Source: Pirellulales bacterium (GTDB lineage: Bacteria; Planctomycetota; Planctomycetia; Pirellulales; JAEUIK01). Taken from it: 48,699 bases of DNA. The translations under genes were made by a program, and so were the position numbers. Positions within the stretch are counted from its first letter, which is position 1; every line of letters starts with the position of its first letter. Shown one piece after another: positions 28,191 to 37,358 of the stretch. The stretch covers positions 1 through 48,699 of the forward strand of contig JAIBBY010000039.1 in NCBI GenBank assembly GCA_019694455.1, given 5' to 3'. The notes under the pieces are model-generated. The model searched no databases. It was not told the DNA's origin and saw only the letters and a list, made by a program, of their open reading frames with translations.

Positions 28191-28877
28191 ATGATCTTTC
28201 GCACCTTGCCGTTTTGTGCCGCGCTGCTCGGCCTGGCCCTCCTCTCCACAAGCGCCGTGGCCAAGGACGTTCCGCCAGACGGCTTTGTCCCGCTCTTCAA
28301 CGGCAAGGATCTCTCCGGTTGGAAGGGACTCGTCAAAGACCCGCCGGCCCGGGCCAAGATGTCGGCCGACGAACTAGCCAAGGCGCAACAAGCGGCCGAC
28401 GAGCGGATGCGTGCCCACTGGAAGGTAGTCGGCGACATGCTCGAGTTCGATGGTCATGGCGACGCCCTCTGCACCGCCAAGGACTACGGCGACTTTGAAC
28501 TGCTGGTCGATTGGAAAATCGAGCCAGGCGGGGATAGCGGCATCTATCTCCGTGGCGCGCCGCAAGTGCAAATCTGGGACAAAGATAGCGGTGTCGGCAA
28601 AGGCATCGGATCGGGCGGTCTCTACAACAACGAGAAGCACCCATCCAAGCCGACCGCCGTCGCCGACAAACCGGCGGGCGAGTGGAACACCTTCAAGATC
28701 CGCATGGTTGGCGACAAGGTGACCGTTTACCTCAACGATCAGCAAGTCGTCGACGAGGTGCCGCTGGAAAACTACTGGGAGCGCGGTAAGCCGATCTATC
28801 CCACCGGACAGATCGAACTGCAAAACCACGGCTCCACGCTCTGGTTCAAGAACATTTACATCAAGGAGCTGAAGTAG
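28191..28877 (+). CDS. DUF1080 (3-keto-disaccharide hydrolase-type) exported protein
   Basis: 228 residues with a signal peptide (1-24, ending AVAK). It contains the DUF1080 opening GFVPLFNGKDLSGWKG, the strand YGDFELLVDWKIEPGGDSGIYLRG and the closing LENYWERG...IELQNHGSTLWFKNIYI. The fold is a concanavalin-like jelly roll. Some members cleave 3-keto-glycosides or bind glycans, and planctomycetes have many copies, probably for polysaccharide breakdown. A charged helical insert at about 45-75 (AKMSADELAKAQQAADERMR) is not typical of the shortest members. The ATG at 28191 is chosen because the signal peptide follows directly. Its stop lies 10 nt from the stop of the opposing oxidoreductase gene. 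Confidence 0.9.
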   Translation: MIFRTLPFCAALLGLALLSTSAVAKDVPPDGFVPLFNGKDLSGWKGLVKDPPARAKMSADELAKAQQAADERMRAHWKVVGDMLEFDGHGDALCTAKDYGDFELLVDWKIEPGGDSGIYLRGAPQVQIWDKDSGVGKGIGSGGLYNNEKHPSKPTAVADKPAGEWNTFKIRMVGDKVTVYLNDQQVVDEVPLENYWERGKPIYPTGQIELQNHGSTLWFKNIYIKELK

Positions 28878-28887
28878 TCGCCACAGA

Positions 28888-29904
28888 CTACTTCTGGCCG
28901 GCCTTCTCCAGCACGCTGGCGATCGTCACCGGTTTGCCCCCTTGGCGCTTGCTTTCGTCAGCAGCCTCCATGAAGGCAAAAATCTCAATCGTCTCGTCCG
29001 CGCTCACGGGCGGATTGCCGGTCTTAAAGAACTTCACAATCTCCGCCACCAGCGGTTCGTAGCCGGCGTAACTGCCAGTGGGCGCGATCTTCTTGCTGCC
29101 GAATACCACACCGCCGTAGTCGGCCGCGCCGTCGCGCAAGCCGCGGTAACTGCCGATGCGGCCACCCTTCCAAACGCCCGTCACCACGTCGGCGCCGTCG
29201 GCGTGGGTGCGCACTACGCTCTCGCAACCGGTCCCCATGATGGTGAACAACATCTCCACGCCATGCACGCCATACCAAAACAGGTCGGGATGGTGCGGCT
29301 CCAAATGACAGGGGCTATACACCGCGCAGCCCAGCACGTCTCCCACCTCTTCGTTATCGCGCATACCAAGGATGCCCGGGCTGAAACGTAGCGAACTACT
29401 CGAAAAGCAAGGAACCTTATGCTCCGCGGCAAGACGAAAAATGGCGATCACGTCGGCCAGTGAACCCGCCGCTGGCTTATCGATAAACAGCGGCTTGCCC
29501 GCCTGAATCACCGGTTCGGCCTGCTTCAGATGCGGTCGGCCATCGACACTTTCCAACAGCACCACGTCGACCAGCTTCAGTAACTGGTCGATCGAGTCGA
29601 CGATCTGTACGCCCATTTCCTTCATCTCGCGCGTGTATCCTTCCACGCGCGTATGGCTCGATTCCACATCCTGGCTACCGCCCGGATACGCCGCCACCAC
29701 GCGCACGCCGGCAAATTCGGGCGTTTGCTCGTCGCGGTTCAACACCTTGGTGAACGCGATCACGTGCGAGGTGTCGAGCCCGATAATGCCCGCCCTCAGC
29801 GGCTTGGCTTCGTCTCCTCGCGCGACAACCGACATCGGGAAAAAGCCCAGCGCCCAAAGCGCCGCCAAGACCAGGGACCAGCACTGCGTTGTATCGTTTG
29901 CCAT
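28888..29904 (-). CDS. Exported Gfo/Idh/MocA-family protein
   Basis: 338 residues. The N-terminus (MANDTTQCWSLVLAALWALGFF) is a signal peptide, so this oxidoreductase-like protein is probably exported, as often seen in planctomycetes. The Rossmann loop reads GIIGLDTSHV instead of GxGxxG, and the EKP motif is DKPAAG. VDVVLLESVDGRPHL and WYGVHGVEMLF are family landmarks; the latter holds the His expected in the active site. Sugar or inositol oxidoreduction is the family role, often with tightly bound NAD; the altered loop makes NAD binding uncertain. Downstream of the LRR lipoprotein gene by 114 nt on the same strand; convergent with the DUF1080 gene, and a joint role in glycan metabolism is possible. 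Confidence 0.85.
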   Translation of the reverse strand: MANDTTQCWSLVLAALWALGFFPMSVVARGDEAKPLRAGIIGLDTSHVIAFTKVLNRDEQTPEFAGVRVVAAYPGGSQDVESSHTRVEGYTREMKEMGVQIVDSIDQLLKLVDVVLLESVDGRPHLKQAEPVIQAGKPLFIDKPAAGSLADVIAIFRLAAEHKVPCFSSSSLRFSPGILGMRDNEEVGDVLGCAVYSPCHLEPHHPDLFWYGVHGVEMLFTIMGTGCESVVRTHADGADVVTGVWKGGRIGSYRGLRDGAADYGGVVFGSKKIAPTGSYAGYEPLVAEIVKFFKTGNPPVSADETIEIFAFMEAADESKRQGGKPVTIASVLEKAGQK

Positions 29905-30018
29905 GAAAGCGCCTTGAACCAGGTTTCATCGATCGCGCGCCGCGCCGGCGCCAGTCAAGAAGTTACCGCACCGCCAGTGCCAATCAAGCGGCAATACCAT
30001 CAGCGGGGTCAAACACAA

Positions 30019-30702
30019 TTACCAGTGAACGTGCAATTGCGGCAGCGCCTGCTTAAGCTGCTCCACCCCAGCGTCGGTCACCTGGGTGCGCTCCAGGTAC
30101 AACGACTCCAGGTTCTCCAGCGCGGCCAGGCGCGCCAAGCCGGCGTCGGTTACCTGGGCGTCGCGCAGAATCAAGAACCGCAATTGCCGCAGCGACGCTA
30201 AATGAGCAAGCCCTGCGTCGGTGATATGCGGCGAGCCCAACCGCAAGAGTTCCAGTCGCCGCAGCCTCCGCAAATGCGACAGCGCCGCGTCGTGCACCTC
30301 ACTAGAGCCAAGATTCAGCGTCTGCAAATCGGTGAAGTCGCACAGCTTTTCAAAACCTTTGTCGGTGATTCCGCTGGTGCCGATGATTACGCTTTCCAGA
30401 TTCGTGAGGCCGTGCAGGTAGCCAACCCCCACATCGGTCAAATGCCCCTGGCTCAACTTGATCGAACGTAGGTTGCGCAGCCCCGCCAGCCCGCGCACGT
30501 CTTCGTCGCTCACTACCCGCTCGTTCACCTCGATGTCTTCTAACAATCCAGAGCGAACATCGGCGATCTGCGACACCAGCGACGGCTCGGCGCCGAGCAG
30601 CGTCTTGGCTGGGTCAGTTGCCGCCCCACAGCCTGCCAGGGCCAATAGGCACATGCCCAGCAACACAACCGTCGTACTGTGCGGAGGATCCAAACTATTC
30701 AT
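30019..30702 (-). CDS. Leucine-rich-repeat lipoprotein
   Basis: 227 residues. A lipobox LALAGC puts the lipid-attached Cys at 25. Residues about 70-220 consist of seven or so 24-residue leucine-rich repeats with the bacterial consensus L..L..L.L....ITDAGL..L (LTDVGVGYL, ITDAGLAHL, VTDAGLARL, VTDAGVEQL). Such repeats form a curved binding surface; the partner is unknown. The start overlaps the end of the DUF4159 gene by 8 nt (ATGAATAG), with no ribosome site, so it is translated by coupling and is likely a partner of that protein at the envelope. Confidence 0.9.
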   Translation of the reverse strand: MNSLDPPHSTTVVLLGMCLLALAGCGAATDPAKTLLGAEPSLVSQIADVRSGLLEDIEVNERVVSDEDVRGLAGLRNLRSIKLSQGHLTDVGVGYLHGLTNLESVIIGTSGITDKGFEKLCDFTDLQTLNLGSSEVHDAALSHLRRLRRLELLRLGSPHITDAGLAHLASLRQLRFLILRDAQVTDAGLARLAALENLESLYLERTQVTDAGVEQLKQALPQLHVHW

Positions 30703-33013
30703 GGAGCGCGAAAAGGATCAGGTTAATGGCAATCTTGGCCGCGTCCTCGCGGACATACCCCTGGCAATCAAGCGACTCATGTCGTTCCAGGGCGCAGCTC
30801 AAATCATACGGCGAGAACAGCACGCCGTAACCCGTCCCAACCACGATTCCCTCGATCGCCGGCGGAACTTCGCGTACCTGCGCCTCCATCCGCTCGCCGC
30901 CACCCCGCTGCGGATCGCGCCGCTTGACCGAGCGAATGTCGAAGCCTCCAAAGCGATCGGTGAACATCGCGTGATCGCCCGGCACCGCCTCCAGCTTCTT
31001 GCCGCTGAAAATCGCCGTCATCTCCTGCCGAAACGATTCCGTAAACTGCGGGCTGGCGCAAATGCTGTCGGCCAAGAGCACTCCGCCACGTTCCACGTAT
31101 TGCTTCAAACGCTCTCGTTCCGCAGCGCCAAGCTGAAAGCTGTTGCGGCCGTGCATATAGACGATCGGATACTGAAAAATCTTGTCGTCGGCCAGCGAGA
31201 CGTTCTTTCGATCGGTGCTGACGCGCAGCCCCGTCTCGCGGTGCAAAGCGTCCTGCAAGTTGATTAGGGCCCGTGGCGCCGAGTCCCACCCCCCCGTGTG
31301 TCGCAATTTGGCGACGTGCAACTTGGCTCGCTCGAACTTGTCTTCCTCCGCCTCGCCATTCACAACCGCCGGAATTTCGTACTTGTATTTCACTTCGCGA
31401 TTGGTGGCGTATGCCAACACGTTGATGCCAATCGCCAAGCCGCCCAGCACTTGCTGCCGCGCCGATTCGTCGAGCTTCTGATTCGACACCGGCCGCGCGA
31501 CCTCCCACAAACAGCTAATGTCGTCCGGACTGTAGACCACGCTGGTTCGGCAGCCCACATTCACTCCATACAAAGGATGCAATTCATTCGCCTTGATTGG
31601 CTGCTCGGCGTGCCACACCGGGTGGTCGGGCGGCAGCAACTTCAACTCATAGTCAGCCTCCGGAAAGATCTTTTTCACCAATTCGCGAAAACCAGCGTCA
31701 AAGTCTCCTTCGGCGCAGCAGGCAATGGCAAACAAGAACCCGCCTTGATCGATGTACGACCGCAAATTCTTGATCTCCGCGTCGGTGAAACTTGGCGCCT
31801 CGCTCCCGACCAATATCAGCACTGGCGATTGCAGCAGGTCGTCAACCGTGGCTGCTGATGGCTCAATGACTTGCCAGGACAACTCGCGTTCCCAGCGTGC
31901 CTCGACATAGCTGGTCAGGTTGGCCGCATCGCGGCGGTGGCGTTGCCAATCATCGCCATTGTGGCGCAGCTTGCTCAGCAATATCGGCCGCCGCCCCTTG
32001 GCCATAAACAACAGCGCCAAGCTGGTGCCGATATGCGGATTGTTCTCGCCGTGCCCTGCGCCTACCCAAAAGCCCGACAGCTTGTCTTGTTGGCGAACCA
32101 ACATATCCGCCCCTTCTCGGTACCAGTCGTGTTCGCCAATGAATCGCTGCGCGGTCATCCGCCCCACGCGCTCCACGCCATACAGGTAATAGAACAACCA
32201 GGCGTCGCCACGCCCCGGATTGGTATGGACCGAAAAGCTGTCTCCCAGCCAAGCCAAGGCTCGCTCGATGGTCTGGTTGTTGTCCTGTTTGCCACAGCAC
32301 TGAATCCTGCCACGTTCAAGCCGCGCGTCTCCTTCGGACAATTGCGATTCGGCCATCACCACGCAGGCGATTCCGGCGCACGTCATGCTGCCGGTCCCTG
32401 GTTGACCTGGCTGATAGCCCCACGAGCCATTGGCGTTTTGAGTCTGTTCCCAATAATTGAGGGCCATCTCCCAGGTCGATGCGCTCACGGGCACACCTGC
32501 CCGCGCCGCTTCGAACAACGCCAGCATCGCGAACTGCGTGTTCGAGTTGTCCCCCCCCGCGCGCGGATACGACCAGGAGCCACGATTGCCCCCCTGCTTG
32601 ATCTGGATTGTTTCCAGCCATTGGGCATTGCGCAAGATGAGCGCGGCGTCGCGCTTGGGATACGCGGCGCAGAACACCATGGTCTGCAGCGATGTAGCGT
32701 ACGTCCATTTCGGAGGCAATGGCCGCAGCGACTCGACCGCCTTTTCAATGACCGGGTCGTCCGGACTAACCCCCGCGTTGAGCAACGCCAAAGTCACCAG
32801 CGAAGTTACACCCCCTTCGTTCGCGGCGAAATCGGGCCAGGTGCCGTCGGCCGCCTGTTCGCGTTTCAGATAGGACACAGCGCGATCAATCGCCTCGCGC
32901 GCTTGCTGCGGATCAATCTCGCCCCGCACCGTTCCCCATGCGCCAAACACCAATCCAAGCACCAAGGCAACGCGCAGCCGCAGGCAGCTTCTGGCCAGGT
33001 ATGCGGTACGCAT
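30695..33013 (-). CDS. Exported protein with terpene-cyclase-like alpha-barrel and two DUF4159 domains
   Basis: 772 residues with a signal peptide (1-31). Residues 35-350 have the alpha/alpha-toroid pattern of prenyltransferase/squalene-cyclase repeats (RAVSYLKREQAADGTW, QTQNANGSWGYQPGQ, GSWSYPRAGGDNSNTQFAMLAL). No DxDD catalytic motif is visible, so this is probably a binding scaffold. Two related DUF4159 domains follow, about 370-560 and 600-772; both contain a GATase-like strand (VLILVGSEAP; PIVYMHGRNS), a GGFLF/GGVLL turn and a YSPDDISC / SPYDLSC motif. DUF4159 proteins sit beside MoxR/VWA clusters in many genomes, as here: the moxR operon starts divergently 218 nt away. Probably a periplasmic component of the Bat-like system. 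Function unknown. Confidence 0.88.
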   Translation of the reverse strand: MRTAYLARSCLRLRVALVLGLVFGAWGTVRGEIDPQQAREAIDRAVSYLKREQAADGTWPDFAANEGGVTSLVTLALLNAGVSPDDPVIEKAVESLRPLPPKWTYATSLQTMVFCAAYPKRDAALILRNAQWLETIQIKQGGNRGSWSYPRAGGDNSNTQFAMLALFEAARAGVPVSASTWEMALNYWEQTQNANGSWGYQPGQPGTGSMTCAGIACVVMAESQLSEGDARLERGRIQCCGKQDNNQTIERALAWLGDSFSVHTNPGRGDAWLFYYLYGVERVGRMTAQRFIGEHDWYREGADMLVRQQDKLSGFWVGAGHGENNPHIGTSLALLFMAKGRRPILLSKLRHNGDDWQRHRRDAANLTSYVEARWERELSWQVIEPSAATVDDLLQSPVLILVGSEAPSFTDAEIKNLRSYIDQGGFLFAIACCAEGDFDAGFRELVKKIFPEADYELKLLPPDHPVWHAEQPIKANELHPLYGVNVGCRTSVVYSPDDISCLWEVARPVSNQKLDESARQQVLGGLAIGINVLAYATNREVKYKYEIPAVVNGEAEEDKFERAKLHVAKLRHTGGWDSAPRALINLQDALHRETGLRVSTDRKNVSLADDKIFQYPIVYMHGRNSFQLGAAERERLKQYVERGGVLLADSICASPQFTESFRQEMTAIFSGKKLEAVPGDHAMFTDRFGGFDIRSVKRRDPQRGGGERMEAQVREVPPAIEGIVVGTGYGVLFSPYDLSCALERHESLDCQGYVREDAAKIAINLILFALHE

Positions 33014-33065
33014 GAATAACCCATCCTCTCATCACAACCGGTCCATGGCTGGCCCAATGCGCTCG

Positions 33066-33094
33066 TTGCTGGGCAGCGCTGTCACCGATACAAT
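33066..33094 (+). promoter_or_regulatory. Candidate promoter of the moxR operon
   Basis: TTGCTG (33066-33071), a 17-bp spacer and TACAAT (33089-33094, 5/6). It lies in the divergent gap between the DUF4159 gene and moxR. RNA would start near 33101, about 130 nt before the TTG start at 33232. Confidence 0.45.
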
Positions 33095-33231
33095 TGCATT
33101 GACGCCGCGCACCGCGTTTCCGTCAAGGCGAATCGCTGTTTCCTGCCGACGGATTTCAACAATCCGGGCAGTTTTTGTCGCGTCCGGCCTCCGGACAACT
33201 CATCCTGTGTGCCAATAAGCAAGGAAACCTC

Positions 33232-34251
<1,020 letters not shown>

Positions 34252-34320
34252 CCGCTCCCCCGCCGGCCCCGTCCGCCGAACAATAGGAGAGCGAAACGTC
34301 GACTGGTTCGGGTCTTTTCC

Positions 34321-35217
34321 ATGACCACCGCTGAACAATACCTGCGACCCGAGGTCATCCGCCAGATTGCGCGCCTCGATCTGCGCGCTCAGTTCATCGT
34401 CAAAGGCTTCTTGCAAGGCCTGCACGCCAGCCCCTTCCATGGCTTTTCGGTCGAATTCAGCGAACACCGCAAATACGCCGCCGGAGACGATCCCAAAGAC
34501 ATCGATTGGCTCGTTTACGCCAAGACCGACAAGTACTACGTCAAGAAATTCGAGGCCGAAACCAACATCAGCGGCTATCTGGTGATGGACCTCAGCCGTT
34601 CGATGGGCTACACGTACCGGCAGGAACTCACCAAGTTCGAGTATTCGATCTGTCTAGCCGCGGCGCTCTGCTACTTGATGATCCACCAGCAAGATCCGGT
34701 GGGACTCATCGCCTTTGACGAAGAACTGCGGCACAGCCTCAAACCCGCGTCCAAACGCGCCCAACTCGGCAACATCCTGTCGCTCTTGTCGCAGTTGCAA
34801 CCCACCGGCTCGACCAATGTCGCACACAGCCTGACTCAGGTTGCCGCCATGTTGCGCCACCGCAGCCTGGTGATGATCTTTAGCGATCTATTGGCCGACC
34901 CCGAACCGATCTTTGGCGCGCTGCGACAATTGCGGCATCGCGGGCACGACGTCATCTTATTCCATGTGCTGGACGAAGCGGAGGTGCATTTTCCGTTTGA
35001 CGGACTGGTGGAATTGGAAGAACCGGAATCGCACGACAAGGTTTGCATCGACGCTACCGGTTTCAAGCACGACTATCTGGCCGAGGTCGATGCGTTCCGC
35101 CAGCAGTATAAGCAGGAATGTTTTCAGCGCGGCATCGACTATGTGCCGCTCGATACCAGCATGCAGTTCGATCGCGCGCTGACAGAGTATCTTGTCAACC
35201 GGAAGTCGAGGGGCTGA
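34321..35217 (+). CDS. DUF58 domain protein (VWA-like)
   Basis: 298 residues. The DUF58 core is GFSVEFSEHRKYAAGDDPKDIDWLVYAKTDKYYVKKFEAE, shown here only to mark residues 41-80. It continues into a von Willebrand A-like domain with an intact MIDAS start DLSRS (Asp90, Ser92, Ser94) and VMIFSD later. No membrane span, so it is cytoplasmic or bound to the membrane through partners. In Bat-type clusters this protein works with MoxR, which may activate it. The stop is 3 nt before the BatA ATG: one operon. Confidence 0.92.
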   Translation: MTTAEQYLRPEVIRQIARLDLRAQFIVKGFLQGLHASPFHGFSVEFSEHRKYAAGDDPKDIDWLVYAKTDKYYVKKFEAETNISGYLVMDLSRSMGYTYRQELTKFEYSICLAAALCYLMIHQQDPVGLIAFDEELRHSLKPASKRAQLGNILSLLSQLQPTGSTNVAHSLTQVAAMLRHRSLVMIFSDLLADPEPIFGALRQLRHRGHDVILFHVLDEAEVHFPFDGLVELEEPESHDKVCIDATGFKHDYLAEVDAFRQQYKQECFQRGIDYVPLDTSMQFDRALTEYLVNRKSRG

Positions 35218-35220
35218 GCT

Positions 35221-37350
35221 ATGGATTTCCTCCATCCAGCCTTGCTCGGCGGCGCTGCGCTGGCGGCCGTGCCGCTGGTGCTTCATCTGTTGATGCGACA
35301 AAAGCCCAAACGCATCGAATTCCCGGCGCTGCGTTTCATTCGACTGCGAAAAGAGGCAAACCAGCGGCGCATGCGCATACAGCACTGGCTGTTATTGGCC
35401 CTGCGAATCGCGGCAATCTGCCTGTTGGCGCTCGCGCTCGCGCGCCCCACGATGCGCGCCGCTGGGCCGGTAGGCGGCGTGCAAGGTCCGATCGCCGCGG
35501 CGCTTGTCTTCGACACCGCCCCGCGCATGGGCTATCGCAGCGAGAACCAAACCCGTCTTGAGGTCGCTCAGCAAGTCGCCGCAGAGGTCTTGGCCGATGT
35601 GCCAAACGAGAGCCAAATTGCGATCGTCGATAGTCGCGGCCAGCCCGCGGCATTTCAGGTCGACCTGGGCGCCGCGCGGCAACGTGTCGTGCGGCTCGAT
35701 CTGACGCCTGCGCCGCACAGTATCGTGACTGGCGTGACAGAATCGCTGCGACTGCTCGGAGAGTCGCAATTGCCGCGCAAAGAAATCTACGTCTTTAGCG
35801 ACCTGGCTGCCGCCGGCTGGCACGAAGACACGCGCGGCGCGTTGGCGAAAAAATTGGCCGCGCGGCGCGATGTGGCGGTCTACATCGTCGATGTTGGAGT
35901 GGCCAAACCGAACAATGTGGCGCTGGGCGAACTGCGTTTGTCGTCGCAAGTTGCCTCGCAGAATGGCGGCGTGACCATTACCACCGATGTCCTCGAGCGC
36001 GGCCCTGCCGACAGCCGGACGCTGTCCCTGGAGTTAGTCAATGCCGATGGAAAGTCTCAAAAGCGCAGCGAGATCACCGTCGACCTTGTTGAGGGGCAAG
36101 CCCAGCGCGCGGAGTTTACGCTTGCCGGTTTGGCGCCAGGCACGCACCAAGGCCAAGTGAGAATTCAAGGTAGCGACGGCCTGCCTGCCGACGACACTCG
36201 CTATTTTTCGCTGGAAGTTCAACCAGCTTGGAAGGTGCTGATTGCCGCGAGCAAGCCAGCGGCGCTGCACGGTGGCTACCTCAGCGAGGCATTGGCTCCC
36301 GAGAGGTTCCGCAAGCTCGGACTGGCCCGCTTTCAATGTCGGCTTGTCGACACCAGTGAATTAGAAGGCCTGGAACTTGCCGACTACGCCGCGGTGTTCG
36401 TGCTGGACCCGCCGGCGCTGCCGGTCGGAGTTTGGCAACGCCTGACCGACTACGCGCAGACTGGGGGTGGAGTGGCCTTGTTCCTTGGCGAAAATGCGCA
36501 ACCCATCGACGCGTTCCAACAGAACGCCGCTACGCTGTTGCCAGGTAAGTTGGGCCCCATGGCGACCGGGCCGACACACCTTTCGCTCCATGGCTCCGAT
36601 CACCCGGCGCTGGCCGCATTCAAACCCCTGCGCGATCAAATCCCTTGGGACGCGTTTCCTATCTATCACTATTGGAAATGGTTGGAGTTGGCTGAAGGCG
36701 CCATGCCGCTCGCTAAGTACGCCAATCAGGATTTGGCGCTAATTGAGCGCCCGTTTGGCCGTGGACGCATCGTAGCGCTGAACACGTCGATCAGCGATCG
36801 TCCGGACAAAAAGCCCACGCCTTGGAGCCGCCTGCTCACAGGATTGCGCCCCTGGCCCTTCTTTATGCTCTCGAACGAATTGGCTCTTTATCTGGCAGGA
36901 GCCGGCGACAGCCAACTGAATTTCATCGCCGGCCAGCCAGTTCGCATTCATCTGCGTTCCGAACAACACGTCTCTAATTATCTGCTTTCCACGCCGACCG
37001 GTGAACAGATCCGAGGCGCCGCGCCCGCCGCCGAACAGGCCATCGTCCTCTCCGCGACGGAATCGCCTGGTCAATATCGGATTCGCGCCGGTGGCGACGA
37101 CGGGCTCGATCTGGGATTCAGCGTCAATCTTGCCGCCAACGCCACTTCGCTCGATCGCGTGGATCCTAACGAGCTAAAGCAGATTTTCGGCGATCACGAT
37201 TTCCAGCTCGCGCGCGGCGCGGCTGATATGCAACGCGCGGTCGCCAGCGGCCGCATTGGCCGAGAGCTCTATCCTTGGCTGATCGTGCTGGTCGCCTTTT
37301 GCCTGGGCGCCGAGCAAGTGGCCGCCAACCGCTTCTACCGAAAGGAGTAG
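35221..37350 (+). CDS. BatA-like membrane protein with degenerate VWA domain
   Basis: 709 residues. The first 80 residues are the BatA N-terminal module: span 1 (FLHPALLGGAALAAVPLVLH), the cytoplasmic motif KPKRIEFPALRFI, then span 2 (WLLLALRIAAICLLALAL). A VWA-like domain follows, but its metal site is lost: DTAPR (98-102) where DxSxS is expected, and FSDLA where SDG is expected. Residues 200-680 are beta-rich and contain a CARDB-like segment and a GATase-like segment (AAVFVLDPPALP, GGGVALFLGENA). A last span lies near 680-700 (LYPWLIVLVAFCLGAE). GAGGGG eight bases before the ATG supports the start. Middle gene of the Bat-like operon. Confidence 0.87.
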   Translation: MDFLHPALLGGAALAAVPLVLHLLMRQKPKRIEFPALRFIRLRKEANQRRMRIQHWLLLALRIAAICLLALALARPTMRAAGPVGGVQGPIAAALVFDTAPRMGYRSENQTRLEVAQQVAAEVLADVPNESQIAIVDSRGQPAAFQVDLGAARQRVVRLDLTPAPHSIVTGVTESLRLLGESQLPRKEIYVFSDLAAAGWHEDTRGALAKKLAARRDVAVYIVDVGVAKPNNVALGELRLSSQVASQNGGVTITTDVLERGPADSRTLSLELVNADGKSQKRSEITVDLVEGQAQRAEFTLAGLAPGTHQGQVRIQGSDGLPADDTRYFSLEVQPAWKVLIAASKPAALHGGYLSEALAPERFRKLGLARFQCRLVDTSELEGLELADYAAVFVLDPPALPVGVWQRLTDYAQTGGGVALFLGENAQPIDAFQQNAATLLPGKLGPMATGPTHLSLHGSDHPALAAFKPLRDQIPWDAFPIYHYWKWLELAEGAMPLAKYANQDLALIERPFGRGRIVALNTSISDRPDKKPTPWSRLLTGLRPWPFFMLSNELALYLAGAGDSQLNFIAGQPVRIHLRSEQHVSNYLLSTPTGEQIRGAAPAAEQAIVLSATESPGQYRIRAGGDDGLDLGFSVNLAANATSLDRVDPNELKQIFGDHDFQLARGAADMQRAVASGRIGRELYPWLIVLVAFCLGAEQVAANRFYRKE

Positions 37351-37358
37351 CAAGCGGC

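Noticed and set aside
29653..30201. 182-codon plus-strand frame
   Set aside because: Shadow of the Gfo/Idh/MocA and LRR genes on the minus strand.
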